Source: Lactiplantibacillus pingfangensis (GTDB lineage: Bacteria > Bacillota > Bacilli > Lactobacillales > Lactobacillaceae). Taken from it: a stretch of DNA of 64,000 nucleotides. This document shows positions 48,797 through 58,903 of the stretch, in pieces. Under the pieces are notes generated by a model. The model saw only the letters and a list, made by a program, of their open reading frames with translations. It searched no databases and was not told where the DNA came from. The stretch is taken from positions 1 through 64,000 of the forward strand of contig NZ_BJDG01000011.1 in NCBI RefSeq assembly GCF_005404945.1. Direction: 5' to 3'. Numbering within the stretch: the first letter of the stretch is position 1; each line of letters begins with the position of its first letter. The translations under genes and the position numbers were made by a program.

Positions 48797-48840
48797 ACAG
48801 CCAGCTTCCTGCAGTCAGTGGGTGAGTTTGGCTGTTTTTT
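48797..48840 (+). terminator. Terminator of the LysM hydrolase
   Basis: ACAGCCA (48797-48803) pairs with TGGCTGT (48829-48835) and is followed by six T's. Confidence 0.78.
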
Positions 48841-48938
48841 GGCTTTTATGATTTATTAATTTTTAAAATTGTGTTATATTAATTCTGCTGTTTTTTTATT
48901 AATAAATCACAGATAATTGTTTTGAAGGAGTGTTTTAA

Positions 48939-49142
48939 GTGAGTAACAGATTTGAGATCCTGGAAGAATACCGACAAGCGAATACGGAATTAGATCGTTT
49001 GAAGGGGTTGGCGATGCGTCAACGGGATCGCTCACGGGTGATTACGATTTATCCGCACTTACAAGAGCGGGTCAGTCATCTTTCCCAAAAATGTGAACAG
49101 CTTGATATGCTGCTCGAAGCAATTAATGCTTCTGAAGACTAA
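48939..49142 (+). CDS. Small helical protein, function unknown
   Basis: The 67-residue protein is highly charged and probably one or two coiled-coil helices (heptad-like ILEEYRQANTELDRLKGL, then RVSHLSQKCEQLDMLLEAI). The GTG start has a strong AAGGAG at proper spacing, and a terminator follows. AT-rich promoter-like sequence lies in the 48841-48938 gap. I do not recognise a family. Confidence 0.75.
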   Translation: MSNRFEILEEYRQANTELDRLKGLAMRQRDRSRVITIYPHLQERVSHLSQKCEQLDMLLEAINASED

Positions 49143-49150
49143 AGCCAGTT

Positions 49151-49199
49151 AAAAAGGCGTTCCAAATCGTAACCGAAGTTGCGATTTGGGACGCCTTTA
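49151..49199. terminator. Bidirectional terminator
   Basis: A 17 bp stem (about 49152-49168 with 49181-49197) lies between the small helical protein and the lipid kinase gene, which ends at 49205. Confidence 0.88.
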
Positions 49200-49204
49200 T
49201 GTGC

Positions 49205-50167
49205 TTAATGATGATCGTGAATGCTAGTATCAATCCAAAAGGGATAAGGCTGCGTGGATAAATACAGATCGTAATTACGGTTACCGATCGTTTGCCCATC
49301 CATTTGCCCAATTTCAACGGAATTGACGAGTAGATGTAACTTAGCGTTCCGGTAATGATGAACGAAACGCGAGTTTAAATGGCGACCACCCATTAGCAGC
49401 AAGAGGAACAACCACAGAATGGTCCACCAGTGTGGTTCTTCAACCACAATTAGTTCTAGTTGGTCATCGTGAATGTTCGCTTGTGGTAAAATCTTTACGC
49501 CACCACCAAAGTAGGGGTGGTTGGAAACTGTACAGAGAAACGCATGGCGATACTGGTCACGTTGACGGCCAACATGTACGGTTAATGGATAACTTTCTTG
49601 TTGCGAGTACGCTTTTAAGGCATTACTCAAATAAGCCCAGTGCCCGAGTTTGCCTTTTTTCTTACTACGATTGGTATCATCAACAATTTGGGCATCAAAT
49701 CCTAAACCGACATTGTTGACAAAATAACGGTGGTCATTTTTTAACGTTTCATGGTAGTAACCAATGTTCAATGGTCGGGCGCGCATATTATTAAGAACTT
49801 GCGCCAGGGCGATTGATGGCTCAGTTGCCATCCCCAAGCCGCGTGCAAAATCATTGCCAGAACCGCCGGGAATATAGGCGAGTGGCATGGGGTTATCCGT
49901 TGGCACTTGCATTAACCCATTCAGGGCTTCATTTAAGGTGCCATCGCCACCAATGACTAATAACACGGTTGTGACGTTTTTTGTCGACAGTCGCCGTTTT
50001 TCGGCGAATTCGGTTGCCAGGCGAATGGTGTGCCCCGCATATTCCGATACCCGATACTCAAAAACGATTTGGCGTTGTTCGAGCATGGGCTTGACGATGT
50101 CCCAAACCGTCTGGCCGTGGCCAGATCCAGCCAACTCATTAATAATAATGTCGTATTCAGTCGTCAA
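49205..50167 (-). CDS. Diacylglycerol kinase family lipid kinase
   Basis: The 320-residue protein has the DAGK catalytic signature VIGGDGTLNEALNGL (about 72-86) and IPGGSGNDFARGLGM (near 99), followed by the C-terminal beta-sandwich domain. It phosphorylates diacylglycerol or a related lipid with ATP; in Gram-positives DgkB recycles diacylglycerol from lipoteichoic acid synthesis. Substrate assignment is by family. It is read on the minus strand after rnjA, separated by a terminator. Confidence 0.87.
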   Translation of the reverse strand: MTTEYDIIINELAGSGHGQTVWDIVKPMLEQRQIVFEYRVSEYAGHTIRLATEFAEKRRLSTKNVTTVLLVIGGDGTLNEALNGLMQVPTDNPMPLAYIPGGSGNDFARGLGMATEPSIALAQVLNNMRARPLNIGYYHETLKNDHRYFVNNVGLGFDAQIVDDTNRSKKKGKLGHWAYLSNALKAYSQQESYPLTVHVGRQRDQYRHAFLCTVSNHPYFGGGVKILPQANIHDDQLELIVVEEPHWWTILWLFLLLLMGGRHLNSRFVHHYRNAKLHLLVNSVEIGQMDGQTIGNRNYDLYLSTQPYPFWIDTSIHDHH

Positions 50168-50215
50168 ATTTACACCTCACTAAGATCGAGTCAGCGCGAA
50201 CTGACCCTTACACCA

Positions 50216-50243
50216 CAAAAAGCCGGAACAGGATCGTTCCGGC
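50216..50243 (-). terminator. Terminator of rpoY-rnjA
   Basis: On the minus strand GCCGGAAC (50243-50236) pairs with GTTCCGGC (50229-50222) and is followed by five T's. Confidence 0.85.
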
Positions 50244-50249
50244 AGGTGA

Positions 50250-51926
50250 TTAATTCATGATTAGCATCGGTAAAATCATTGGATGCCGCTCAGTCTTGTC
50301 AAACAAGAAACTTTGTAAGTCATCGATAATCGCATTACGAATCGTTGCTTCGCTAGCCTTGTCACTCTTCATCTTACGACGAATGGTGCGGAAGACATGA
50401 CGACGGGCTTCATTGATTAAGTCACCAGATTCCCGCATGTAGACAAAACCACGCGATAGAATATCTGGACCGGCTTGAATTTCTTTTTTCTTAAGATCAA
50501 TCGTCGCTACGACGACAACCAAGCCTTCTTCTGAAAGCACTTGGCGATCCCGCAAGACCACGTTACCAATGTCGCCAATCCCAGAACCGTCAACGTAAAC
50601 GTCGCCAGCCCCGAAATGTCCGGCAACCCGGGCGGAATCTTTAGTCAAAGCTAAGACGTCACCATTTTCGAGAATGAAACTATGGTCTAATGGCACGCCA
50701 CACTGTTCAGCCAATTCGGTATGAATCTTCAACATTCGATATTCCCCATGAATCGGCATAAAGAACTTGGGCTTCATCAAACGAAGCATTAGCTTTTGTT
50801 CTTCTTGACCACCATGACCAGAAGTATGAATGTTATTAACTTTACCATGAATGACGTGGGCGCCAGCTTCTTCAAGTTCATTAATTACGTGGTTCACGCT
50901 GAGCGTGTTCCCAGGAATTGGTGAACTGGAGAAGATAACGGTATCACCCGGTTGGACAGATATTTGACGGTGAGTCCCATTGGCAATCCGTGAAAGGGCC
51001 GCCATTGGTTCACCTTGAGAACCGGTACATAAGATCATCACTTTGTTAGCTGGCAATGATTTGATATCATTGGCGTCAACGATTGCTTCATCTGGAATGT
51101 TTAAGTATCCGAGTTCACGACCATTGACGATGGCAGCTTCCATACTACGACCAAAGACTGCAATTTTGCGATGGTGCTCCAAAGCGACTTGAGCGGCTTC
51201 TTGAATCCGAGAAATATTGGAGGCGAAAGTCGCAAAGATAATGCGGCCCTCAACGCCTTCAAAAATATGACGGATTGATTGTGCCACCCAGCGTTCAGAC
51301 TTCGTAAAAATTGGTCGTTCAGCGTTAGTACTATCAGAAAGCAACGCTAGGACACCTCGTTCACCGAGATGTGCCATACGTTGCAAGTTCGGTGGCTGAT
51401 TCGTAATTGGTGTCAGATCGAACTTGTAATCACCGGTTTCCACAATGGTGCCAGGTGGTGTTTGGACGGCAATCCCTAGTGTGTCAGGAATAGAGTGGGT
51501 GGTTCTAAAGAAGGAAACCCGCGTCTTACGGAACTTCAGCACCGTATCCTCGTTGATTTCGTGTAACTCGGTCGTCTTTAGGAGCCCGTGTTCTTCCAAC
51601 TTGCCTTTGATTAAAGCCAAGGCTAGGGGACCGGCATAAATTGGCACGTTGATTTGTTGGAGGAGAAATGGAATCCCACCAATGTGATCTTCATGTCCGT
51701 GCGTAATCACCAATGCTTTTATTTTTTGCTGATTTGCAACTAGATAGGAATAGTCTGGGATGACATAATCAATTCCGAGAAGTTCGTCTTCCGGAAATTT
51801 GATCCCTGCATCGATCAGAATAATCTCATCCTGAAATTGGACACCATAAGTGTTTTTCCCAATTTCTCCCAAACCGCCGACTGCAAAAACGGCGGTTTCG
51901 TTATTTTTAACGTTTAAGCGTTTCAT
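50250..51926 (-). CDS. rnjA: Ribonuclease J1
   Basis: The 558-residue metallo-beta-lactamase/beta-CASP nuclease has endo- and 5'-3' exonuclease activity in mRNA decay and rRNA processing. The HxHxDH zinc motif [13 protein letters not shown] is near residue 76. The beta-CASP motifs include STNAERP and the later [10 protein letters not shown]. The start overlaps the rpoY stop (ATGA). Size and opening residues match RNase J1 rather than J2. Confidence 0.94.
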   Translation of the reverse strand: MKRLNVKNNETAVFAVGGLGEIGKNTYGVQFQDEIILIDAGIKFPEDELLGIDYVIPDYSYLVANQQKIKALVITHGHEDHIGGIPFLLQQINVPIYAGPLALALIKGKLEEHGLLKTTELHEINEDTVLKFRKTRVSFFRTTHSIPDTLGIAVQTPPGTIVETGDYKFDLTPITNQPPNLQRMAHLGERGVLALLSDSTNAERPIFTKSERWVAQSIRHIFEGVEGRIIFATFASNISRIQEAAQVALEHHRKIAVFGRSMEAAIVNGRELGYLNIPDEAIVDANDIKSLPANKVMILCTGSQGEPMAALSRIANGTHRQISVQPGDTVIFSSSPIPGNTLSVNHVINELEEAGAHVIHGKVNNIHTSGHGGQEEQKLMLRLMKPKFFMPIHGEYRMLKIHTELAEQCGVPLDHSFILENGDVLALTKDSARVAGHFGAGDVYVDGSGIGDIGNVVLRDRQVLSEEGLVVVVATIDLKKKEIQAGPDILSRGFVYMRESGDLINEARRHVFRTIRRKMKSDKASEATIRNAIIDDLQSFLFDKTERHPMILPMLIMN

Positions 51927-52141
51927 TTATTAAACTCCGTTAGTTGATACTCTGGATTTTCTTGTTCGTAATCCAAGAAGTGTCCTTCTAACGGTTCGAT
52001 AAATTCAATGTTGAATTCAGTGTTATCTTCGACCAGAGCGCGAGCGTCAACTTCTGTCTCAGCTTCGAGATAGAGTGATTGCGTGGTTTCGCGTTGTGGG
52101 TTCCGTTTTTTGGTTTCTTGGTAGTAAACTTTGTAAATCAT
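51923..52141 (-). CDS. rpoY: RNA polymerase epsilon subunit
   Basis: The 72-residue protein is the Firmicute-specific small subunit (YkzG/RpoY) of RNA polymerase, with the family pattern [10 protein letters not shown] at the start and [14 protein letters not shown] near 50. The gene always precedes rnjA in Firmicutes, as here with an ATGA overlap. The ATG at 52141 is chosen because AAGGAG lies 8 bases away; a TTG at 52147 is too near. Confidence 0.93.
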   Translation of the reverse strand: MIYKVYYQETKKRNPQRETTQSLYLEAETEVDARALVEDNTEFNIEFIEPLEGHFLDYEQENPEYQLTEFNK

Positions 52142-52413
52142 TAACAAAACTCCTTATAAAAATATTTACTTAGCTCTGAAAGACTAAGTAGTAGCAAAAA
52201 TAAAAGTTTGATCCGTACACCAGGTTGTGTAAACACAACAATTATCTTTCATTTTAGCATAATTCGGCTGAGGTGTATACAATGTTAACTTTCTTCAAAA
52301 ACGAGGGATTAAGGCGTAATTTTTTTTATTAAACATGCTATGCTAAGAATAGATTCTGATGGGTCAATATCGTGATTTTGTGAAAAAAGTACAATAAATG
52401 TGAGGGATGCCCA

Positions 52414-52908
52414 ATGAGTAAATGGCTAATTATACTAGTTGGCTTGATCCTAGCTGTCAGTATTTATGAAGTGTTGCGACGTCAGATTTTGAAGCGGGCG
52501 GCTTTAAAAATCAGACAAGCTGGGCAACGGACTGTTGACCAGGCGATGGTTGCCAGCTTAGCGCAACTCAGCAGTGTGGCGAAGGCACAACAAGTTGGCG
52601 GCATGTTACACTCGGTGCCAGTGGCGGCAGTCTGGGGGCGCGGTGTCATGGCTTTTGAGTATGTGATCGCGACTCCTGGAATGGTGGCGGCGGATCTCCC
52701 AGAGGTTCGCCGGCTGTTAAATAATCAGTTGCAAGTTTACGCTCAAGCTAAAAAGATCACTGCCTATCAATCGGCGGGGCCAGCCTTACGCGTGACCGAT
52801 ACTTGGTTACGAGATGGTCAATTGCACCTCGATGTGGCCTACTTGATGAATGAAGCCACCTTGGAATATCTAGAGGATTTACGCCGTCTCAATCACGAGG
52901 CAAACTAA
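52414..52908 (+). CDS. Membrane-anchored protein of unknown function
   Basis: The 164-residue protein starts with one hydrophobic helix (about 3-20), then a basic stretch (RRQILKRAALKIRQAGQR) and a soluble alpha/beta domain of about 110 residues ending DLRRLNHEAN. No family is recognised. The ATG follows GTGAGGG at good spacing, and codon use is like the neighbours. It is a single gene between the divergent rpoY-rnjA and the convergent def. Confidence 0.75.
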   Translation: MSKWLIILVGLILAVSIYEVLRRQILKRAALKIRQAGQRTVDQAMVASLAQLSSVAKAQQVGGMLHSVPVAAVWGRGVMAFEYVIATPGMVAADLPEVRRLLNNQLQVYAQAKKITAYQSAGPALRVTDTWLRDGQLHLDVAYLMNEATLEYLEDLRRLNHEAN

Positions 52909-52944
52909 AAAAGGTTCAGGCCATTGCGGTCTGAACCTTTTTTT
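52907..52944. terminator. Bidirectional terminator
   Basis: A 13 bp stem (52907-52919 with 52931-52943) has A and T runs at its base, between the unknown protein gene and def. Confidence 0.9.
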
Positions 52945-52950
52945 CACAAC

Positions 52951-53511
52951 TTAAGAAATTAAAACTAAATCATCTTCTGCTGCAAATGGGTTGTGCGTAT
53001 TGATGTGATCATAAAACAGAATGCCGTGTAAATGATCAATTTCGTGCTGACAAACAATGGCGGGATAATTTTTGAGCCGAATTTTCTTTTGCTCGCCAGC
53101 CATATTATAGTAGCGTAATGTAATTCGATCATGGCGAATGACGTAGCCAGAGATGTCCCGATCAACGGATAGACAGCCTTCGCCTTCAGTCAGTGCGCCA
53201 GTTTGAACTGAGTGACTGATGATGACCGGATTAATAATGACATCTTTAAAAATGGGTTCGGCACTGTCGTCTTCGGCGGGGACTAAGACGGCGGCCATTT
53301 GCTCTGAAACGTCTACTTGTGGTGCCGCTAAGCCGACTCCGGCACGTAAGCCATATTTCTTGGCCAATTCAGGATCTTGGCTATTTTCCAAGTAAGCCAT
53401 CATATCATGTGCTAACGTTTGATCAGCATCACTCAATGGAAATTTAACTGGCTTGGCTTCCGCGCGTAATGTGTCATTACCTTCACGGATGATATCTCTC
53501 ATCTTAATCAA
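52951..53511 (-). CDS. def: Peptide deformylase
   Basis: The 186-residue metalloenzyme removes the formyl group from new proteins. All three motifs are there: GVGLAAPQ (about 58-65), EGCLSV (near 113, metal-binding Cys), and QHEIDHLHG (near 157, two metal His and the catalytic Glu). The TTG start at 53511 is supported by GGAGG 8 bases upstream; ATG at 53502 would be 17 bases away. It is of the longer type 2 form typical of Gram-positives. Confidence 0.95.
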   Translation of the reverse strand: MIKMRDIIREGNDTLRAEAKPVKFPLSDADQTLAHDMMAYLENSQDPELAKKYGLRAGVGLAAPQVDVSEQMAAVLVPAEDDSAEPIFKDVIINPVIISHSVQTGALTEGEGCLSVDRDISGYVIRHDRITLRYYNMAGEQKKIRLKNYPAIVCQHEIDHLHGILFYDHINTHNPFAAEDDLVLIS

Positions 53512-53705
53512 CCTAAATTACCTCCAAAACAAATTCTACGATGCGAACTGACAAGCAGTTCAATCCTCCAAATAAGTTTAGCATAACTAAAAATGAAAAT
53601 GTAGAATGATTCTCGAAAAAGTCATGAAAGTCAAGCCACGTTACAAATGAAAATGTTCACAATCAATTTTGACGGAAAAGCTGATATTTAGCGATTTGAA
53701 AGGGC

Positions 53706-53734
53706 TTGCAAAAATTGAAAACCAATGGTAAATT
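53706..53734 (+). promoter_or_regulatory. Promoter of pdhABCD
   Basis: TTGCAA (53706-53711) and TAAATT (53729-53734) lie 17 bp apart with TGG before the -10. The stretch 53512-53705 has no gene; it holds a cre-like site TGAAAATGTTCACA (53648-53661) in which the central CG is TG. Confidence 0.65.
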
Positions 53735-53747
53735 AGACTTGTGATTA

Positions 53748-53761
53748 TGAAAACGATTACG
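53748..53761 (+). promoter_or_regulatory. Catabolite-responsive element (cre) in the pdhA leader
   Basis: TGAAAACGATTACG matches the CcpA consensus TGWAANCGNTNWCA except for the last base. It lies 14 bases downstream of the -10, where bound CcpA would block elongation or initiation. Sugar repression of pdh is inferred. Confidence 0.6.
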
Positions 53762-53814
53762 GACCAATGGTTAAGCCGTCGAGTCTGTACGTTCATGAAA
53801 GGGATGTGTCATTT

Positions 53815-54927
53815 ATGGACAACGAAAAACCAATTGTTGATTTTGGTGCGATCCGGGATGCACTTGGAAAAGATTTTAAACCAGTACAAGTGATCGATGG
53901 TCAAGCTAATGTCGTCAACCAAGCAATTGTCTCTAAATATTCAAATGATCAATTAGTCGATTTTCTGAAGCTAATGATCTGGGAACGGACTTTACATCAG
54001 CGTTCTAACGCGCTGACGCGTCAAGGCCGTCTCGGTTTCTACGCACCAACAGAAGGTCAAGAAGCTAGTGAAATGGGGAGCAACTCTGCGATGAAGTCAA
54101 CCGACGTTTTGATGCCGGCTTATCGTGATATTCCTCAATTAATTCAACATGGACTGCCTGTTTATAAAGCTTTCTTATGGTCACGTGGTCACGTCTTAGG
54201 TAATGAATATCCAGAAGACTTGCACGCAATGCCACCACAAATTATTATCGGTGCCCAATACATTCAAGCTGCCGGGGTTGCTCTCGGGATTAAGAAGAAT
54301 GGGACCGAAGATAAAGTTGCTTATAGTTACACCGGTGATGGTGGGACATCGCAAGGGGACTTCTATGAAGGTATGAACTTTGCTGGTGCCTTCCAAGCAC
54401 CCGCAGTATTCATTGTTCAAAACAATGGCTATGCGATTTCTGTCCCACGTCGCAAACAAACTGCTGCCAAGACTTTGGCTCAAAAAGCCGTGGCTGCCGG
54501 AATTCCTAGTGTACAAGTTGATGGGATGGACTTCTTAGCTGTTCATGAAGTCACTAAGGCTGCTCGGGAATATGCCGCTGCTGGCAATGGTCCAGTGATG
54601 ATCGAAACCTTGACTTATCGGTTTGGGCCTCATACTAACGCGGGTGATGATCCTAAGCGTTATCGGACCAAGGAAGAAGAACAACCATGGTTTGACAATG
54701 ATCCATTGATTCGCTATCGCAAGTATTTGACGGATCAAGGCGTTTGGTCTGAAGATCTTGAAAACGAGTACGTCGAACAAGTTAAAGCTGACATTAAAGC
54801 CGCAGTTAAACAAGCGGATGAAGCACCTAAGCAAAAAATGACCGAATTTTTGGAGAATGTCTTTGAAGAAAAACCACAAAACATTCAACAACAAATTACG
54901 GAATACCAAGCAAAGGAGTCGAAGTAA
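53815..54927 (+). CDS. pdhA: Pyruvate dehydrogenase E1 alpha subunit
   Basis: The 370-residue subunit binds thiamine diphosphate and decarboxylates pyruvate with PdhB. The ThDP motif GDG...NN is seen in [20 protein letters not shown] and VQNNGYAIS (near 175-210). The phosphorylation-loop region [15 protein letters not shown] is near 265. The ATG at 53815 follows AAAGGGA; codons from 53767 lie in the leader. First gene of the operon pdhABCD. Confidence 0.96.
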   Translation: MDNEKPIVDFGAIRDALGKDFKPVQVIDGQANVVNQAIVSKYSNDQLVDFLKLMIWERTLHQRSNALTRQGRLGFYAPTEGQEASEMGSNSAMKSTDVLMPAYRDIPQLIQHGLPVYKAFLWSRGHVLGNEYPEDLHAMPPQIIIGAQYIQAAGVALGIKKNGTEDKVAYSYTGDGGTSQGDFYEGMNFAGAFQAPAVFIVQNNGYAISVPRRKQTAAKTLAQKAVAAGIPSVQVDGMDFLAVHEVTKAAREYAAAGNGPVMIETLTYRFGPHTNAGDDPKRYRTKEEEQPWFDNDPLIRYRKYLTDQGVWSEDLENEYVEQVKADIKAAVKQADEAPKQKMTEFLENVFEEKPQNIQQQITEYQAKESK

Positions 54928-54928
54928 C

Positions 54929-55906
54929 ATGTCAAAGAAAACATATATTCAAGCGATTACCGATGCACTTCGATTAGAATTAGGGTCTGACGAAAAGACG
55001 TTAATTTTTGGTGAAGACGTTGGTAAAAACGGTGGGGTTTTCCGGGCAACTGATGGTCTCCAGGCCGAATTTGGTGAAGACCGAGTCTTCGATACACCTT
55101 TAGCTGAATCTGGTATTGGTGGTTTGTCGATTGGTTTAGCTTTGGAAGGATTCCGTCCAGTACCAGAAATTCAATTCTTGGGATTCATTTTTGAAACGAT
55201 GGATTCAATTGCTGGTCAAATGTCTCGTGAACGTTTCAGAACTGGTGGTACCCGTCATATGCCAATCACCATTCGGTCACCTTATGGTGGTGGGACACAT
55301 ACGCCAGAAATGCATGCCGATTCATTGGAAGGTTACTTAGCACAAATTCCTGGATTACGTGTTGTGACACCATCGAACCCATATGATGCCAAAGGGTTAC
55401 TCATTTCATCAATTCGGAATAACGATCCCGTATTCTTCTTGGAAAACTTGAAGCTATACCGGTCAATGAAGGCCGATATTCCTGATGAAGCTTATACTGT
55501 GCCGTTGGATAAAGCGAATGTGGTCCGTGAAGGGACTGACATTACGTTGATCGCCTATAGTGCACAAGTCAACCAATCCTTAAAGGTTGCTGAAAAGCTT
55601 GAAAAGGAAGGCATTTCAGTTGAAGTTGTTGACTTACGGACGTTATCACCACTCGACGAAGACACAATTCTGAAATCCGTTGAAAAAACGGGTCGCGCAG
55701 TTGCGATTCAAGAAGCCCAACGTCAAGCTGGGATTGCAGCCAATGTTGCATCCTTGATTGCTGAAAAAGGTGCTTTGTACTTGAGTGCACCAGTTGGCCG
55801 GGTTTCAGCCCCAGATACGGTTTATCCATTTGGGTTGGCTGAAGACGACTGGCTGCCTGCTGAAGATGAAATTGAAGCAAAAACCCGCGAAATTTTAAAC
55901 TACTAA
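54929..55906 (+). CDS. pdhB: Pyruvate dehydrogenase E1 beta subunit
   Basis: The 325-residue subunit completes the E1 heterotetramer. Conserved stretches are [15 protein letters not shown] near 28, [17 protein letters not shown] near 55 and [17 protein letters not shown] near 117. The gene starts one base after the pdhA stop region with AAAGGAG inside the end of pdhA. Confidence 0.96.
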   Translation: MSKKTYIQAITDALRLELGSDEKTLIFGEDVGKNGGVFRATDGLQAEFGEDRVFDTPLAESGIGGLSIGLALEGFRPVPEIQFLGFIFETMDSIAGQMSRERFRTGGTRHMPITIRSPYGGGTHTPEMHADSLEGYLAQIPGLRVVTPSNPYDAKGLLISSIRNNDPVFFLENLKLYRSMKADIPDEAYTVPLDKANVVREGTDITLIAYSAQVNQSLKVAEKLEKEGISVEVVDLRTLSPLDEDTILKSVEKTGRAVAIQEAQRQAGIAANVASLIAEKGALYLSAPVGRVSAPDTVYPFGLAEDDWLPAEDEIEAKTREILNY

Positions 55907-55963
55907 TTAATTTCGCGCATCGAAAACAACCAATTGTTGGTTGCAATGAAAGGAAGTTATCCA

Positions 55964-57250
55964 ATGGCTTACGAGTTTAAATTACCAGAGCTTGGCGAAG
56001 GCCTAGAAGAAGGCGAAATTGCCACTTGGCTCGTTAAACCTGGCGATCAAGTCAAGGAAGACGATTCTCTAGTTGAGATTCAAAACGATAAATCTGTTGA
56101 AGAATTACCATCACCAGTTGATGGGACAATTGTAAAAATTTTGGTACCAGAAGGTGAAACTGCCAAAATTGGTGATGTCATCGTTGAAATTGATGATGGT
56201 TCCGGTGCAAGTGCGACACCAGCTGCCGCACCGGCTGAAAATGCAACCGCTGACAAACCGGCAGCGCCTGCACCAGCAGCTACTGATGCTGCCCCAGCGA
56301 CATCCGCACCAGTTGCGCCTGCTGATCCTAACAAACGGATTTTGGCAATGCCATCTGTCCGTCAATACGCTCGCGACAAAGATATTGATATCTCGCAAGT
56401 GGCTGCGACAGGTGCCCATGGTCAGATTACGAAACAAGATATTGATAATTATACGGGTGCTCCCGCCGCAACTGGCGCACAAGCCGCCGCACCAGAAGCA
56501 GCGCCAGCGCCAACTCCTGTAAAGCCATACGTTTCGGATACTCCTGAATTGGAAACTCGTGAAAAGATGAGCCCAATTCGGAAGGCTATTTCGAAAGCCA
56601 TGGTTAACAGCAAGCATACGTCACCACACGTCACCTTATTTGATGAAGTTGAAGTGACTGCTTTGATGGACCATCGGAAGAAGTACAAGACGATTGCTGC
56701 CGATCGCGACATTCATTTAACGTTCTTGCCATACTTTGTCAAGGCCTTGGTTGCTGTCTTGCAACAATTCCCAGAATTCAACGCCTCAATTGATGACGCT
56801 AATAAGGAAATTGTCTACAAACACTATTACAACATCGGTGTCGCAACCGATACTGACCGTGGTTTGTTAGTACCAAATATCAAGCATGCTGAAGGTAAGG
56901 GCTTGTTTGCTATTGCCAAGGAAATTACTGATAACACACAAAAAGCTTACGATGGCAAATTGAAGGCTAATGAAATGAGTGGCGCTTCAATTACGATCAG
57001 TAACATTGGGTCAATTGGTGGCGGCTGGTTTACACCAGTTATCAATCAACCTGAAGTTGCCATCTTAGGTGTTGGTCGGATTGGTAAGGAACCATATGTC
57101 AACGAAGATGGCGAAATCGTCGTTGGTAAGATGCAAAAATTGTCCTTGAGTTTTGATCACCGTTTGATTGACGGTGCGACTGCCCAAAAAGCAATGAACT
57201 TATTGAAACAATTGTTGCATGATCCAGAATTACTTTTGATGGAAGGATGA
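55964..57250 (+). CDS. pdhC: Pyruvate dehydrogenase E2, dihydrolipoyl acetyltransferase
   Basis: The 428-residue core protein has one lipoyl domain (about 1-80, lipoylated Lys in QNDKSVEE near 43) and an Ala/Pro-rich linker (about 85-125). A peripheral subunit-binding domain follows (about 130-165, [18 protein letters not shown]), then a second linker and the catalytic domain ending with the [10 protein letters not shown] motif near 400. Only one lipoyl domain is present, as in many Firmicutes. Confidence 0.96.
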   Translation: MAYEFKLPELGEGLEEGEIATWLVKPGDQVKEDDSLVEIQNDKSVEELPSPVDGTIVKILVPEGETAKIGDVIVEIDDGSGASATPAAAPAENATADKPAAPAPAATDAAPATSAPVAPADPNKRILAMPSVRQYARDKDIDISQVAATGAHGQITKQDIDNYTGAPAATGAQAAAPEAAPAPTPVKPYVSDTPELETREKMSPIRKAISKAMVNSKHTSPHVTLFDEVEVTALMDHRKKYKTIAADRDIHLTFLPYFVKALVAVLQQFPEFNASIDDANKEIVYKHYYNIGVATDTDRGLLVPNIKHAEGKGLFAIAKEITDNTQKAYDGKLKANEMSGASITISNIGSIGGGWFTPVINQPEVAILGVGRIGKEPYVNEDGEIVVGKMQKLSLSFDHRLIDGATAQKAMNLLKQLLHDPELLLMEG

Positions 57251-57257
57251 GGTCAGA

Positions 57258-58670
57258 ATGGTTGTAGGAGATTTTGCTGAAGAACGCGATACAATGATCA
57301 TTGGTGCGGGTCCTGGTGGCTATGTTGCTGCAATTCGGGCCGCTGAACTTGGTCAAAAAGTGACTGTGATTGAAAAAGAATACGTTGGTGGGGTTTGCTT
57401 GAACGTGGGCTGTATTCCATCAAAAGCCTTGATTAGTGCCGGTCACCGGCTCCAAGAAGTCAAAGATAGTAAAATCTTTGGGATCAAGAACATTCAAGAC
57501 CCAGTCTTAGATTTTAAAACGACACAAGATTGGAAAGATCATCAAGTCGTTGACCGCTTAACTGGCGGGGTTAAAATGTTATTAAAGAAGCATAAAGTTG
57601 AAGTCGTTGAAGGGGAGGCCTACATGCACGATAATCACACGTTACGTGTGATGAATGGCGACCATACCGGCCAAACTTATAAATTCAAACATTTGATTAT
57701 TGCCTCAGGTTCTCGTCCCGTTGAAATTCCTGGCTTTAAGTTTAATGGTCGCGTGGTTGACTCGACCGGTGGCTTGAATTTACCAGAAGTCCCAAAGGAA
57801 TTAGTTGTTATCGGTGGCGGTTACATCGGCTCTGAATTAGCTGGTGCCTATGCTAACCTCGGCGCCCATGTGACGATTCTTGAAGGTACACCACAAATCT
57901 TGCCAAACTTTGAAAAAGACATGGTCAAATTGGTCTTGAAGAGTTTCAAAGATAAAGGTGTGACGATCGTAACCAATGCCATGGCTAAAAACTCTGAACA
58001 AGATGATAGCGGTGTCACGGTGACTTATGAAGTCGACGGTAAAGAAGAATCAGTCCGTGCAGATTATTGTATGGTTACCGTTGGTCGGCGGCCAAATACC
58101 GATGACATGGGTCTGGAATACACGGATGTCAAATTGACAGACCGTGGCTTGATTGAAGTTGATCAACAAGGTCGGACTGCTGCACAAGATATCTTTGCAA
58201 TCGGTGATATTGTTGCTGGACCAGCATTGGCACACAAGGCCTTCGCAGAAGGTAAAGTTGCGGCTGGTGCCATCAGCGGCAAAAAGACGGCTAATGATTA
58301 TGTCTCAGTTCCAGCGGTCTGCTTTACAGATCCTGAATTGGCAACGGTTGGTATGACGAAGGCTGAGGCCGAAAAGACTGGCTTGAGTGTAACCGCATCG
58401 AAGTTCCCATTTGCCGGGAATGGTCGTGCGATTTCATTGAACTCGATGGAAGGCTTCTTCCGTTTGGTTTCAACGAAGGATGAAGGCACGATTGTCGGGG
58501 CTCAAATTGCTGGTCCTGGTGCCAGTGACTTGATTTCTGAATTGAGTGTTGCCGTTAATGGCAGCTTGAACGTTGAAGATTTAGCTTTGACGATTCATCC
58601 ACATCCAACCTTGGGCGAAGTTGTCCAAGAAGCTGCTGATGTTGCGATGGGTTATCCAACGCATATCTAA
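57258..58670 (+). CDS. pdhD: Dihydrolipoyl dehydrogenase (E3)
   Basis: The 470-residue flavoprotein reoxidises lipoamide with NAD+. FAD loop [15 protein letters not shown] is near 14, the redox disulfide [15 protein letters not shown] near 45, the NAD loop [16 protein letters not shown] near 184, and the C-terminal HPHPTLGE holds the active-site His near 450. GGATGAGG precedes the ATG 7 bases after pdhC. Confidence 0.97.
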   Translation: MVVGDFAEERDTMIIGAGPGGYVAAIRAAELGQKVTVIEKEYVGGVCLNVGCIPSKALISAGHRLQEVKDSKIFGIKNIQDPVLDFKTTQDWKDHQVVDRLTGGVKMLLKKHKVEVVEGEAYMHDNHTLRVMNGDHTGQTYKFKHLIIASGSRPVEIPGFKFNGRVVDSTGGLNLPEVPKELVVIGGGYIGSELAGAYANLGAHVTILEGTPQILPNFEKDMVKLVLKSFKDKGVTIVTNAMAKNSEQDDSGVTVTYEVDGKEESVRADYCMVTVGRRPNTDDMGLEYTDVKLTDRGLIEVDQQGRTAAQDIFAIGDIVAGPALAHKAFAEGKVAAGAISGKKTANDYVSVPAVCFTDPELATVGMTKAEAEKTGLSVTASKFPFAGNGRAISLNSMEGFFRLVSTKDEGTIVGAQIAGPGASDLISELSVAVNGSLNVEDLALTIHPHPTLGEVVQEAADVAMGYPTHI

Positions 58671-58697
58671 GCGTGATTAATTAAAGAGTATCTTCAG

Positions 58698-58728
58698 AAG
58701 TTTGAGGCTTAACGGTCTCAAACTTTTG
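58698..58728 (+). terminator. Terminator of pdhABCD
   Basis: AAGTTTGAG (58698-58706) pairs with CTCAAACTT (58717-58725), followed by T's. Downstream, a perfect 9 bp inverted repeat (58734-58742 with 58761-58769, 18-base loop) has no T-run and no known role. Confidence 0.8.
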
Positions 58729-58849
58729 TTTTGCACATGGTCAGTCACACTAGTCGGGACGACCATGTGTCTACATAAACCGGAGACTTTCATCAGCCAA
58801 TTGCCGAGGAAAACGGTCAGCAAAAACTCAAGATTTACTTAAACTTTAC

Positions 58850-58877
58850 TTGAATAAGTTGACAGCTCGGGTACAAT
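58850..58877 (+). promoter_or_regulatory. Promoter of the LDH-like gene
   Basis: TTGAAT (58850-58855) and TACAAT (58872-58877) lie 16 bp apart. A TTGACA at 58859 is better as a hexamer but too close to the -10. Confidence 0.5.
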
Positions 58878-58903
58878 TATTAGCGAAAGTGGGGAGAAAT
58901 TTC

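Noticed and set aside
58859-58877. TTGACA with TACAAT as a promoter of the LDH-like gene
   Set aside because: The spacer is only 7 bp; the TTGAAT at 58850 with 16 bp spacing is the better -35.
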